A DNA stretch of 64,000 nt, taken from Amoebidium appalachense (taxonomy: Eukaryota; Ichthyosporea). The DNA is taken from contig CAVNZM010000002.1 in NCBI GenBank assembly GCA_963693365.1, forward strand, positions 8,060,001 through 8,124,000. The letters run 5' to 3'. Positions 13,634 through 33,284 of the stretch are shown here, piece by piece. Position 1 is the stretch's first letter. Each line of letters begins with the position of its first letter. The translations under genes were made by a program, and so were the position numbers. The notes under the pieces were generated by a model. The model had not been told where the DNA came from. It saw only the letters and a program-made list of their open reading frames with translations, and made no database searches.

Positions 13634-15854
13634 TGCCCACCCGCCCGCCCGCCCACCCGCCCGCCTCCTCGTCCACCCGCAGCCAACCTGCCCACCCGCC
13701 CTTTCCATTTCCATTACAACTTTCCCGATCTTCACATTCCCCTTCCCGGCACTTACTCACCCACCCCATCCTCATACTTATCCACCCACTCCCTATGCCC
13801 TGTTTACGTGTGTAGGCGTGTGGATGTCAGTGCGTGGGTGCATAAGCACTTTTGCAAAGCATAGATCGCTCTGGTTTGTTTCTGGTGTGCTTTTTATGCC
13901 ATTAGAGACCCATATCTCGGGCCCCACCTATCACTTCACGACTGGAATATCAAACAGCCATACAAATGCTAACCATAATCTCTTCCACGCACAGAACCAA
14001 GCGTCCATCCATCATCAACCTTTCACTGGGCACGGAGGGTAGGTCAGCAATTATGGATGCAGCCGTTAGATTTCTGGTTCAAAACAATGTGCCTGTCGTC
14101 GTTGCTGCTGGTATGTAACTGTGCCCCCCCCCCTCCCCCCCCCCTTTCCCCCTCCCCCCCCCCCCCCCCCCCCCCCTCCCCACACACACACACCCTCACC
14201 ACCCCCCGGGGCACTCCGCCCATTGCCACTGTTTCCTCCTGCCCTTCATGTCTGTCTCATAGTCTAGCAAAAGATATATCGCGTAGCCTAAGGTTGCAGT
14301 CACCATACAGTTGTCTTTGCTTGTTCTTCACAGCATTTCTTTCTTTCTTTCTTTCATTTTTGTATTTGGTGTGTCGTGTCCGCAAATCTACCCCTGTTTC
14401 CCCTACTCTCCCACCTTCTTTGAAAATGCAGTCACCTCTGTACTCACCCTTCCCTCCCCCCCCCCCTCCCCCCCCCTCCCCCCCCCCCCCTCCTCCCTCT
14501 GAGCCCCAGCCTCGGGGCCCCCCTGCCCCCGCTGTAAAACTTCCTTTTGCGCGTGCGCCATAGTCTTTCCATGCCCACCTGCTTTCCATATATGGCAACC
14601 ATGCATTGTTTCTGATTGGGTGGTGGTAACCAGGCAACGAGGATGCCAATGCCTGCTATGTGAGCCCGGCTGCTGCCCGTGGCCCCCTGAGTGTGGGCAG
14701 CACGGACTATGACGATAGCCGCAGCAGCTTCAGCAACTGGGGCAAGTGTGTCGATGTATTTGCTCCCGGAGGTACATTGCCCATCATTGCCCATCATCCC
14801 CCCCCCCCCCCCCCCCCCCCCCCCCTTCTCCCGGCGCGCCCACACACACACACACACACGCACACACACACGCACACACACATGCACACAATATTCAGCC
14901 TTTGATATTGAATAAACCATAAGTTATTCTTAAATATCCAGCCACATATTTCGTGTACATACATCGGGGTGTTGGGGATATTATGTTGGGGATATTTAAA
15001 GACCATCTCTTGAATATCCACAAGCACACTATCTCTTGTATATCTAAAGACCATCTCTTGAATATCCACAAGCACACTATCTCTTGTTTATCTATGTCTG
15101 TGTGGTGATGCGGTAGTAATGAACCAATTATCTCTTGTATATCCCATCTCTTGTATATCCATAAAATGCTATCTCTTACACATCCCCTTAGACACTATCT
15201 CTTGTATATCCACGAACACACTATCTTGTATATCCGCTAGCACACTATCTCTTGTACATCCCCTAACACACTATCTCTTGTATATCCACGAACACACTAT
15301 CTTGTATATCCGCTAGCACACTATCTCTTGTACATCCCCTAGCACACTATCTCTTGTATATCCACGAACACACTATCTCTTGTATATCCACGAACACACT
15401 ATCTTGTATATCCACTAGCACACTATCTCTTGTACATCCCCTAACACACTATCTCTTGTATATCCACGAACACACTATCTTGTATATCCACGAGCACACT
15501 ATCTCTTGCACATCCCCTAACACACTATCTTTTTTATATCCACGAACACACACTCTCTTTTATATCAGCTAGCACACTATTTCTTGCATATCCACTAACA
15601 CACAATCTCTTGTATATCCAGGCGCCATCACCTCGCTTGCACCAAACAACCGCACCGCAGTGCAGTCCGGCACCAGCATGTCTGCACCAATCGTATCGGG
15701 CCTTGCTGCCATCATGCTCGGCCTCAACAACTCATACGTCCCACGTGACCTATTCACCAATCTATTGGCTCACGCTCAGAACGGTATTGTCACTGGCGCA
15801 CGCACGGCTTATGGTAGCCCGGATGATCTGGTGCAAAATGTTTGCTTTAAGTAG
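9981..15854 (+). CDS. Secreted subtilisin-like serine protease, proteinase K type (S8), eight exons
   Basis: Model: exons 9,981-10,152, 11,016-11,261, 11,835-12,030, 12,585-12,750, 13,475-13,548, 13,995-14,110, 14,634-14,771 and 15,622-15,854. All junctions are GT-AG, the phases agree, and the product is 446 residues. Residues 1-21 form a signal peptide. Residues about 58-140 resemble an inhibitor I9 propeptide, and a mature start near residue 166 (APWHLARL) matches proteinase K. The catalytic triad is visible: Asp204 in VVDSG, His235 in GHGTHVAG and Ser388 in SGTSMSAP, with oxyanion-hole Asn325 in AAGN. It should be an active extracellular endopeptidase, processed by removal of the propeptide. 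The start was chosen for the signal peptide and the promoter upstream. Exon 3 uses an internal CAG acceptor, because earlier AGs break the frame. An AATAAA follows at 16,158. Confidence 0.92.
10703..10870. repeat. (TG)n array in subtilisin intron 1
   Basis: TG arrays with GC-rich interruptions (a GCGCGCGC patch near 10,810) in the first intron of the protease gene. Confidence 0.9.
13021..13150. repeat. (CA)n array in subtilisin intron 4
   Basis: CA repeat with periodic CACACC and CAGACA variants, followed by a poly-C run at 13,202-13,228. Confidence 0.9.
14985..15620. repeat. Minisatellite in last subtilisin intron
   Basis: About 25 tandem units built on CACTATCTCTTGTATATCC plus a short variable link (CACGAACA, GCTAGCA, CCTAACA). 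Unit length alternates around 22-28 bases, and higher-order repeats of two to four units are visible between 15,180 and 15,520. The array ends exactly at the AG acceptor of the last exon. The last unit, TCTCTTGTATATCCAG, supplies the 3' splice site, so the array has reached the exon border. Confidence 0.9.
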
Positions 15855-16157
15855 TAAAACTAGGAAGGATATTGTGGCTGGGATGTTGAATCTTTGAAGT
15901 TTGGGTATCCAAAAATATATGTTTGATATTGCTTTTGGTTGTTTGATAGGATAAAGATGTATCCAATTCTTTTCAGTGCTCCTTTGAAAGTGAGTGAGTA
16001 ATGTAGTTTCCCGGCTGGTACGGATTAGCGGTAGTACTAGTAGTCCATTTGCAGTATGCAATGGTCATCCAATAGGTGTGTGTGGCGCAGGCGCCGTATA
16101 TATATCAAACCACGATGATTCCAATGCTGGTCATATATGATTCGTGATATGAAAGGA

Positions 16158-16163
16158 AATAAA
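16158..16163 (+). terminator. Polyadenylation signal of the subtilisin gene
   Basis: AATAAA lies 304 bases after the stop codon at 15,854 and is the first consensus signal downstream on this strand. Confidence 0.55.
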
Positions 16164-16422
16164 CTTCCAAGAATCAAAAAAATTCTTCAAGTGTTTACTC
16201 CTCTACCCATGTTCTACCTACCGTAGCCTGCCCAAAATGCGACTGCGCTAGCTAGCTCTGTGGCATGCGCAGGAAATCACTCTGAAGGCTGATACAACGA
16301 CCTAAGCCACACACACAAAAGAAAAAAGAAAAGACAAAAAGCAAAGCACACACACACATGCATATGCAGTCAGCCATACACAAGCGCACAAGCGCGCACA
16401 GCGAGCGTGTGTGTGTGTGCGT

Positions 16423-16497
<75 letters not shown>

Positions 16498-19300
16498 ACA
16501 CCACACACACCACACACACACACACACATACCGTGAAGGTGCGGGAATTCTCACCTGCTTCGATGAGCTTCCCGGCCACCTTCCTTTCCTAAACAAAGCC
16601 CCGCGCGCACGTATTTGCAACAGTTAGAGATCATTCTGAGGTCTTTAGAGTTTCAATAAAAAATCAGCTTTCGAAGGCTTATAACCCCAACACTGGAAGC
16701 TGGACAAGTGTTTGCAATTTCGATCAAGGCCTCCTACTCTGACGGGCCTGGAAATGGAGGAGTGCAGATCGGAACGCAAAAATGGAACCGGCTGGGTTGG
16801 ACTATGTAAGATTTGATCCAAGTATGGGAATCCAAGTTGCCAGGTATAGTCCACTCAGCGCTGTGAAAGAAACATCGTTATACAAGTATACAAGTCACAA
16901 CGGTTGTATTTTCATATTATGTACACACAAATACACACACACACGCACACACACACACAGAGAGAGATTGGCCGTGGAGCTGGTGTGGTTACATACCTGT
17001 CCCATCCTCATCCGGGGGGTTTAGAAAAATGGTGAAGTTCAACGGTTGTTCCCAAGGCCCTATTAGCTAACGGTTTGGGGGGGGGGGGGGGGGGGGGGGG
17101 GGGAGGGGGAGAGGGGGAGGGGCGCTGGCGCACACAGTCTCACGTGTATATACACATATACAAACAAGTATGTCCACGCTCTCGCTCTGGAACTTGAAAA
17201 AGAGTCAGGGGAGAGACTGAACACAGCCTGTGGGATACGCACCGTAAGTTACATAAACGCTCCGGCACCAATTGACAGCACCGACCACACGCTACTTTGC
17301 ATGCACGCTACCAAAACAGTGGGGCACAAGTCACACGTTCACTGTGACTCGCAGCACACGCGTGCACGTGCACACACACCGCTCATGACACACACGCGCG
17401 CACACAGAGCACCATGGAGCAGCCTAAAACACAAGAACTTTTTCCTTACGATTTTTGTACAACTGTGTTGAAGAGAAAAAGCTGGCAGATGGGGAGAAGA
17501 GCTGAAGAGGTGCGCACCTACAACCACTTACACAACACCGACGACACGCAACCATCACCGTCGGCACACACTAATACAGCTTATATACCACACGCTGGGA
17601 GGGTGACAAGTACGCACCCAGTGCCTGCCGCCCACACACCCACAGCTCGCAAGCACACGTATACACGCTCCCACAGACACAGAGACACACGCACGTACAC
17701 GCACACTGAGCATGCGGAAGCTTCCTTAGAGAGATACGTCAACGTTGTTCGGCACAAGCACTTACAGAAGGACCTGGTGGGGAAGGGAAGACGGACTGAG
17801 GGAGAGGCGAATATTCTGAGTATTGAATAGAGCCGGCGCCGAAGAGGGACAACTCACGACCATTGATGACCGGGAGATTGGCGACCAACACGGTTAGTTA
17901 TGGAAGTTGAGGACAAAGGGGGGATATAGAGTGGGGGAAGGGGGGGGCTTTCGAGGAGGGGGTGGATGGGGGGGTGAGGGGAGGGGGAATGGCTGCGCGG
18001 GGAAGGGCCTGGGGGGGGGGGGGGGGGGGGGGGCAGCGGGTTTGTTTTGCTTCCAACTATTCCCCCCCTCCTCCCGCCCCCGCCCTCGCTGCGCGTTGAA
18101 AAAGCCCTTTTTGGGTGTGTATATAATCCGACACCAACTTTGCACATGTCTGCTCAGAAGCTTCTTCGGATCTTTGTACAGGGGCACAGGGGCATGTTCC
18201 TGCACGAGGCTCACAGCTGCAGGCATGGTTGGCTCGGTAGCCGCAGACACTACACTTATGAAGCATCTATGTGACCCATTTTCAAAGCTTAGAGTGTGGC
18301 TGAACAGCGTTAGAGAATCAACGTTGTGACACCAGTTTGTCCAAAGCATGGTAACAAGGCCCCGTGACACTCGAGCAAGATCTTGCTGACACAACAAGGT
18401 AAAGAGGAGAAAACGTAAACAACCGCTCAGCTACGAACTACGCGATTGGCCAATTTGCCCGCCAAAACCAGCCTGTTACTATTTTCGGAACCGGCCTCTC
18501 ATTTTTGATGCTATTTTCGGAACAGGCTGGAATCGGCGATCATTTCGGGTCAGGCTGGAGTAAGCCTGACCCGGAACTCAATTCAGATCGTGACGCACAC
18601 TTTTCCAGGCCCGTCAGAGTAGGAGACCTCGATCTCGATAGCCAGAGATAGATTCGAGACATTTGGAAGTAAAATTTCTTTTGACTCGGGTTTATTGATC
18701 CGATAAAGGCAACGTGCAGCCACAGGCTACATAACCACCAATAGAACTGAAAAAGCCAAAGCTACGAAATTAAAATGAAGCGACAAGTGACAAAGGACAC
18801 CAGCGGGCAAAACCGTAAGTGTACGGGTGAAGGAAGGGAAGGAAGAAACTTTATTCTTCGAAAATCTAATAGTAAAGCAAAAATCTCCTATGAACGTCAA
18901 GATATTTGGGGGGGGGGGGGGTATGCGTGAAACTAGTTTGCTCCAACTAGTCATATGCATCGATGTTGACCAGACCACACTCTGCAAGAAGACATCATTA
19001 CTGCTCCTTCCCAACAGGCCCCCCTCAAAACCTATCGAGGCACAGCAAGCAAGTCAGCCTCTAAAAGAGCAAAGCAGACCAAATCTGAGCTAAAAAACAA
19101 TCCCAACGGGCCCGGCCCCTAGATAACCCGGAGAAACTGCATCTAGCTCTCTGATAAGGTGGCCTAGTTGTGGCAGGACACACAGAAAAACACAATTACA
19201 GAATGCATGCAAGCAAACCCAGTCATTGCCATACGACTGGAGGCTAAGGACTGGCAGTCACTTGGAAAGCTCCCCGACGACCAAGTAGCCGCCCCTCCAC
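16164..19300. other. Intergenic, no gene established
   Basis: The interval contains CA and poly-G tracts (16,436, 17,076, 18,010), a CA-rich open frame at 17,414-17,830 that I do not accept, and unique sequence. A segment near 16,715-16,757 recurs inverted near 18,604-18,648. A reverse-strand stretch near 18,200-18,266 reads as a short Cys-rich peptide (CSVCGY...CSCEP) but has no gene context. Confidence 0.45.
16436..16530. repeat. (CA)n microsatellite
   Basis: CA array of about 60 bases followed by interrupted CA units. Confidence 0.95.
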
Positions 19301-19591
19301 TCACGCACACAGGGCGCGGAAGTAGCTGAAGAAGTTGCAGCAGCCCACCGCCAATAGGTCGCGTAGAAGCGTAGACAGCTTGTAGAAGTTACCATAGGTT
19401 GCAGTGGACCACCAGGTGTTGAAGAAACCACTTCTCAAGCGAGAAACTCCACGAAAGGGAGATGCCCCCACACTCTCACAGCAGTAGGAATACACCAGGC
19501 CACACCACACACACGCTGCAGTCACATTCCCCTGAGTGGGACTCCCTCCCACCACAAAAAGAAGAAACGAAAGCCTTTATATACCTGCCAT
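19301..19591 (-). CDS. Possible small two-exon gene, unknown function
   Basis: On the minus strand a start codon in strong context (CACCATGG) at 19,591-19,589 opens a 7-base exon 1 (19,591-19,585). It is followed by a possible 69-base intron (GTATAT to CTGCAG) and exon 2 at 19,515-19,301. The spliced frame gives 72 residues rich in Cys and aromatic residues, ending FFSYFRALCA. Three minus-strand CCAAT boxes (19,655-19,787) lie upstream. The 69-base intron is far shorter than all others here. The same bases include TATATAAA (minus strand, 19,583-19,576), so the TATA reading and the intron reading compete. No family is recognised. It would share a divergent promoter with the RING gene. Confidence 0.3.
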
Positions 19592-19654
19592 GGTGAAGAA
19601 TCGGGAAAAAAAGTTGACGTGACAGCTAAGAGATCGAAGTGAAAGTGAAGTCAA

Positions 19655-19787
19655 ATTGGGGGTTTACGCTGTTTACTCGAGGCAAAGAGAAACCAGTCTC
19701 AGGTATGGGGGGGAGGGTTTGCTCGGAATATCCCCTCAGCGGTATATCAGGTAGAATTGGAAATTTAGCTCGAACGAAAATGATTGG
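19655..19787. promoter_or_regulatory. CCAAT cluster between divergent transcription units
   Basis: ATTGG (CCAAT on the minus strand) occurs at 19,655-19,659, 19,756-19,760 and 19,783-19,787. The cluster lies 270-400 bases upstream of the RING gene start and about 65-195 bases upstream of the possible minus-strand small gene. Confidence 0.4.
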
Positions 19788-20055
19788 TGAATCACGCATC
19801 TGCTTACGTCAGAGCAGTTGCGTAATCCCATGGGCAAGCTAGGGCAAGCTGCAGCTGTGTTGGCTGCACTGGCAGCTGCAGCTGTCACTTTTACACTTGG
19901 AGTGAGACTTCGAAATCAATGAAGTTTTGCCGGGAAAGAAGGAAAGCATTGCTTTCCTGAGCGTTTCCATGGAAACCTTAACTTCAAGATTCTATGTCAC
20001 AACACCGCTTTCCAGAGAGATCTATGCCCTTTTACACAGTTAAAGAAACGGAAAC

Positions 20056-27285
<7,230 letters not shown>

Positions 27286-28858
27286 GTGAGTGGGGGTGGT
27301 GGGTGTATGGTGTGGGGATTGGCGTGGTGGGTGTGGGTGTGTGGATATTGTGCGCAATGGAGGAATGAGTGTCTGTGTGTGTGTCGCGTGTATGGGGCTG
27401 GTGTGCGTGTGTGTATGTGTGTGTGGGTGTGTGTGGGGGGGGGGGGAGGGGAAGGGGGGAGGGGAGGGGGGTGTCAATTACTAAAACGAAACTGAAGGGA
27501 CGTTTGTAGCCTCTTTAAAATGAATGGGTGATTGCGGGCGCGTGCAAAGGGGGGGGGGGGGGGGGGAGTAGGCTAACTTACCCTCTACGTTGGATGATAA
27601 AATTCGATTTAATTAAATAGAGTCTAATACTACACGTAGTCGAATGAGCACACATAATTCACAGGCATGGGAAAGAAACTGCACTTTCTGAACACTTTCT
27701 CTGAACACTTTTTTGGTTCGAGCTACTAGTACTCCTTCTCAAAGTCACTGGGGGAAAGAAGCTGTTTCTTTCCAATGCATTACTGTCCTTGTAATATAAA
27801 TATATTGAGGGGATAGCCCAATGACGGTTGCCTTTGGGGTAGGTCGTAATCAACTTTTTTAGTATTATGGTATATCATATAAATGTAGTCATAATTACTG
27901 AGCGAGGTCTTAAGACTGCTTTATGTTAATTCAACCCTCCTTTTAAAAAACTCCTACAGAGTATGTTTTACCAGTTTTACTGCCTGAAAAAATGTGTTTA
28001 TTCCTGACCTGTTCATGATCATGTATCAAACCTATCACACTGTGTGTGAGTACTGTTAAGCTTAACCTTGACAGTAAATCTATGCATGCTCTGAAACTAA
28101 TATAAGTTTTGTTAAAGTGCAGGTGATGCTCCACACACACGTTCTGTGGGTGTGCATGCGAACCGGAAGCACATATTTTCTCCCGTGTGGAAAATGACCA
28201 GAACACTAATACCCCCCCCCCCCCCCCCCCCTCCCCCCCCCCCTCCCCTTCGCACACCACCCGCCCTGCGCACACACCCATATACCAACCCTCCATGCGC
28301 CAATGCATACGTATATTCGGGCTTGTCACAAATATCACATGCCAAGGTTCGTTCGAGTGCTTCGGCCATTGGCCCACACTTGTGCCATTCGAGTTGTGAT
28401 CTTAGTTGTGATCACACATGCTTACCTGTGCATATCCACGGCACGCGGCACATGCACACGTATACATGATATATATGTACACTGTGGCACACGTCCATAC
28501 ATACACCCACACACCTGCATGCGTGCTCCGGCATACGCGCACGTGCACACGCACACATACACACACATAGATATCCCTCCACCCCCCTCCCCCCCCCCTC
28601 TCCGGACCCCGCGTGGCACACACACACACACCTACACCATGATGTACATACGTACACACACAAACGCATGCAAATTTGAACACCCACACCCACAAAAATT
28701 GAAACAATTCATAGCGCTGTGATCCATTTACTCTGAAAAGCTCTGCAGCTTGACGGTGTACGTACACACACCAGATATCTGTGATATTATGACGAGGCGG
28801 TATACTGGTAGCTTGCAACATTTCTCCTAACACACGCACGACATTACAGGTCCATACA

Positions 28859-28902
<44 letters not shown>

Positions 28903-28927
28903 GGGGGGGGAGGGGGGGGGGGGGAGG

Positions 28928-28964
<37 letters not shown>

Positions 28965-29040
28965 GTTCAGAGAGGACCGTGGGCGGTAGGTAGTCTCCAA
29001 GGCTACTAACCCGCGGGACGTCTCCCGGTTGGGTCTATGA
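27286..29040. other. RING gene 3' flank, no further gene seen
   Basis: Apart from a weak candidate terminal exon at 27,960-28,018, the interval holds G-rich, poly-C and CA-rich sequence and A/T-mixed unique DNA without recognisable coding. Confidence 0.45.
28860..28963. repeat. Poly-G region of about 100 bases
   Basis: Two poly-G runs of about 40 bases joined by short A- or C-containing interruptions, the longest G-dominated region in the window. Confidence 0.95.
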
Positions 29041-29041
29041 A

Positions 29042-29410
29042 TTCCTGTTAGGCAATCGGAACTATTTGTTATCTTGTAGGTCCAATAGGAATGCTGTATT
29101 TCCTGTTGGGCAATAGGAACGCTTCCCTAAATTGTTGTTGGGCAATAGCAAGGCTTCCTTAATTCTCATTAAATTCTTAATATTCAACCAATCATATGCT
29201 TTAATTTTAAATTTGTTTGCGCAATCAGACACTTTGTCTAGAGCCGGGCCGCAGGGAGACAGCACTCAGTGACTACGTGCCAGTAGTATCATGGCAGATG
29301 ACTATGACGTGGGGGCATGGACTCGAGTCTCCCGGCTGTTTGCGCAAACTTCACTTGGTTCGCGCTCAGCCAATAATAACGCGCCATCCCCGGTAACTGT
29401 TTTGATTGGT
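29042..29410. promoter_or_regulatory. CCAAT-rich putative promoter region
   Basis: CCAAT occurs at 29,082-29,086, 29,188-29,192 and 29,370-29,374, with ATTGG at 29,405-29,409 and several related GGCAATAGGAA repeats between 29,042 and 29,160. No TATA box is evident. Its position between the RING gene and the large disordered-protein gene supports two separate transcription units. Confidence 0.45.
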
Positions 29411-30256
29411 TGAGCGTCAGCTGTGGAGAAGTTGCGTTGCAAGGAAATCCTTGAAAACAGCTTCCTCGTAAATAGCATTTTAATAGAAATAAACATGACA
29501 TTAATCACGGCCCTCTGAAAAAAAGAGGGCCGTGCATTAATGCCCGTTACCTCGAAAGTAGAAATACTACATTACGTTTGAAAGGTAAACATATTATCGA
29601 GGAGGCTATCACTCAACCTGCCCAGGGCTGGCGAAACGCAAAACACAAAAAACGTTACAAACTGCAAGGCTTTGGCGAAACTCGGAGGAGGAAAGAAAAA
29701 AGACTCGACTAGCCTACATAATAGACGTGATATTCTAAGAGCAGGAGAAGGAGGATAAATGGGTATTAACCTGGGTGTATGTGTACACAGTGCGGCCGTG
29801 ACATGGAGACGGTTAGGTAGGTACATTAGGTCCCCATTCTTTTGTCGCATCGTTTGGTTGTGATTGCCGTTCCTCGTTGGATCTCCACCCCAAAATGGCA
29901 CATTGTTCTTCTCGAGTGGCGTTGCTGGACTTAATATTATTGGTTTGCTTTTTGAATGCCTGGATACTGGTACTTTTCAATTACTTTTTGCCATGGTGCA
30001 TGTTTACCTCTTCTTCCTCCTTCTCATTCACTTCGTCCTTTACTCGGGAAGTTTTGGGGGGAGGGTAGAGGCATAAAAGACTCAACATAGCTTCGAGATA
30101 GCTACGGTTGATTGTAGTATGCAGCAATCAGGTTTCATCTCGTACACAAATATTCCTTCAATTTGAACTACGACTTCCTGGTTGTGCGTAAACGTCCAGT
30201 TGCAGGATGACCACAAGAAGATCTATCGAAGAATGGGCTCCCGTCTATCTGCAGAT
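29291..30256 (+). other. Candidate 5' exons of the SUMO-like domain gene
   Basis: A start codon at 29,291 encodes MADDYD before a possible donor (GAC|GTGGGG). An exon at 30,206-30,256 reads DDHKKIYRRMGSRLSAD between a CAG acceptor and a weak GTATTT donor. Both are phase 0 and would join the exon at 30,479 in frame. Alternatively translation starts at the ATG at 30,233 (MGSRLSAD), which has a myristoylation-like MGxxxS start. Neither choice is secure. Confidence 0.25.
29499..29542. repeat. 44-base near-perfect hairpin
   Basis: CATTAAT plus CACGGCCCTCT pairs with AGAGGGCCGTG plus ATTAATG around a 7-base A-rich loop, with one bulged C at 29,535. This gives an 18-base-pair stem, and an AATAAA lies just upstream at 29,488-29,493. 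Function unknown. Confidence 0.7.
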
Positions 30257-30478
30257 GTATTTCTGGCCTTTGGCTGATGCATTTTGCGATTCATAAACAG
30301 GCAATTTCTTCCTTTTCTTTCTTTTTTTCTTTGTTTTATTTTATTTTATTTTATTTATTTATTTATTTTTTTTTTGGGGGGGGGGGGGGGGGTAAGGTGA
30401 TACAAATCAAGTGTGGTGTAGGCCTTAACTACAGATCTCCTACAGACACTCACTTCTTTTGTGTCCAACAGCACGCAG

Positions 30479-33245
30479 GTAGAACGGCAAGAGGCGGAGG
30501 CCTTAGCCCGGAAGACAAGTATCGACGCTCGAAGGGTACGTTGCACCCTATGTTTCTTGTCTATTCCTTCTCGACAGTTAACTAGATTTTGCCTGCCGGT
30601 CTAATATCTCTTTCTCGAGGCTAAGCATACGTATTTCTGCAGAGATCCACGTTAGACCATGAGCTCCGCATCGTGAGATCGCCGTCTGGTTCTCTGTACC
30701 AGTCCAATCCCCAGTCACAATCATACATTCGCATCGGGTCGGTGGGTTCTGTGGGCTCAGCGGGCACGGAGTTTCCAAAGTCCAGAAGTGGTCGCACGTC
30801 CCAGACGGAGGTGGGTTGAGTAAGAGACAAGCACTGATTCAAGCACACTTGCACACTTGAACTGACTCTGTTAAACTAAAAATCTATCCCCCCCCTCCCC
30901 CCCCCCCCCCCCCCCCCCCCCCTCATCTCCTTCCCAAGCCCTCCCCCCGCCCTTCCTGTACCAATTTCGGGTGGGGAAGGGGGCCGGGGGGGGAGGAGGA
31001 GGAGGGGAAGGGGGAGGAGGGAGGACAGGGATGCGGTGTATTCGTGTGTGGCAGGAGGGGGAGGGGGGAGGAGGAGGGGTAGAGGGGAGGGGAGAAGGTG
31101 AAGTATGTGATATGCACACACATACATGGACGTGCTTAGACACACACAGGTACACACCACACACATACACACACAGAATTCCGAGCTCTCGCGGACACCC
31201 GCCTTCACACGAGACCGATCGATCACAAGGGATTTGTAAACAGACACACACCATACACACACTCTCTCGCCTGGATGCTCGCGCGCACACGCATACATAC
31301 AATGACACGCTTACACCTTGCACTCCCACAAAACAGACATAAGAACACACCTGCATCTGCACTGACCATGCTCACTGACACACGTACGCATGTTTGAGGA
31401 AGCGCACACACACTCACGCGTGCGCGCACACATACAAACACACAGACACTCACAAAATGACGCATACACACATGCGCTTGGGCAGCAGGCGGGCGCATGT
31501 GGACTCTCGTGCACGCAAAACCCACTACAGACACAGAACCAGGCTAATGCTGATGATGAGTATTGTAAAGTGTTTCTTGCCAATGATCAACTCGGTTTCA
31601 CCTTTCTACTTTTTTCTTTATTTTTTTTTTTTTGCTTTTGTATGCAGCTTGCTTTGCTTCTAAGCTCTGCTTTGTATGTTCAACTACCCTCCCTTCCCCC
31701 CCCCCCCCCCCCCCCCCCCCTCTCTCCACTCCCCCCAAAAAAAGAACTAAATAGAAAAATAAAGAATAGAATACGTCCCAACATTACCTACATCCCCCCC
31801 CCCCCCCCCTCTCGTATCCCCCACATTCCCTTCCCGCCTAGTACAGCACTGATGTATGGGTGGCCGTGTCCATTGCACAGGCGAGTCAGAACACACCCAG
31901 ATTACGCAACTACGACAAGCCCGACGCGAGCTTGGACCAGGGTTTGAACCTTGAGAACCCTGTTATAGGGCACCCTACGGAGGCTCGTCGACGCAGCAGC
32001 ATAGCGGACTATTTGACTAATAAGGTTTCAAACATAACAAATTTTCTGCGAAAAGGCTCAAAGGTAATTGCTATGTTTGTCACATGGCAGGTTTGGTTTG
32101 TGAAGGGGTCGAAGAAGGGAGGGGGGGGGGGGGGGGGAGGGGGGTAATGAAGGGAGGGGAGAGGGGAAGGGAAGGGAGAGCTGGGGGGGGGGGGGGGGGG
32201 GGGAAGGGGGGGGAGGATGCTCCTGTGGGACTTTGGCGTACGAAATCAGTGCGAACGAAATTGATCTGCTGATAACTGGAGAGAGCGCCTTGCTGTGGTT
32301 GTTTTTATTTTGATCGTTTCTTCTCTGCCAGTCTCAGGTTCACTTCCTGTCTTTCTTACGCAACTTTCTCTGCTCCCCCCCCCCTAGGGGGGATTAGACA
32401 GCCGGGGAGCAGGGGGGGGGGGGGGGGGGGGGACTAGACAGCCGGGGAGCCAGGGGGGGGGGGGGGGGGGGGGAGGAAGTGACTTAGGTTGCAGACTGGT
32501 AGTTCAAAAAACATGAAAGTACTAAAATGCAACTGTCTAACCAGGGTGGTGTGTGTCAGGACACAACCGGTGGTGAAGGTCCAGCCTCACAAGCAACAGC
32601 ACACTCCCCCCAACTGGGTAAGGGTCAAAGAACATGTCTTTGATATTTGTCTTATTGTACAAGAGGTGTGGTCTTTTTTATGAAAGGCCAAGGTCATTTT
32701 TGTATCTTTTTGCCGTCTTTATTTTGTTTTGTCGTTTATGTAGTGATGTGCATTCCTCCCCTAATATGTTCAGCCACTTCCACTCTTTGTCAGATTACAT
32801 TTGATGTAGATTTATTTTATGGCTTGGGATCTTGAAGCTTGCTACACACAACCTCATTGAAAGTGAATAGACAAAGTTGTTGACAAGGGCATGACGGTGG
32901 CACAAAAAGCATTTTCATCGTGAAGGTACTCACTAGAAAACGGAGAATAGAAACAAAGTCATTTTCCATGGTACTACCCGTGTTATACGTTCATACGTGA
33001 TCTGTTTACTGCGCTCTTGATCAGCATTGTTGGCCGTGTGCTAAACGTGAAAGCTAATCGGACGGTGTGTGCAGGATTGAAGAGGGCAACCAGCGCTCAC
33101 TCCCTCAACCTGGTGGGTATGGCTTTCGTCCGTTTCCACCGTTAGACACACATGAACACACACATACATGCACACACACATAAGGAGAGACACGTGCACT
33201 CTAGCTCACACACACAGATACACACACACACACACACGCACACAC

Positions 33246-33284
<39 letters not shown>

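Noticed and set aside
15180-15620. CRISPR-like repeat and spacer pattern
   Set aside because: Units are 22-28 bases with only short variable links, the array lies inside a eukaryotic intron, and there are no cas genes; it is a minisatellite.
17414-17830. 139-codon frame starting MEQPKTQELF
   Set aside because: The first 35 residues look plausible, but the remainder is translated CA-rich repeat and no splice partner or conserved motif is visible.
18057-18397. Reverse-strand frames with a CSVCGY...CSCEP peptide
   Set aside because: A zinc-finger-like spacing exists only for one short piece; two frames compete, both run into G/C tracts and no gene model could be built.
27286-30478. Single fused gene from the RING exons into the SUMO-like domain exons
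   Set aside because: The RING exon at 27,106-27,285 ends in phase 1, whereas the exon at 30,479 needs phase 0; a CCAAT-rich promoter-like region lies between, so two genes are more likely.
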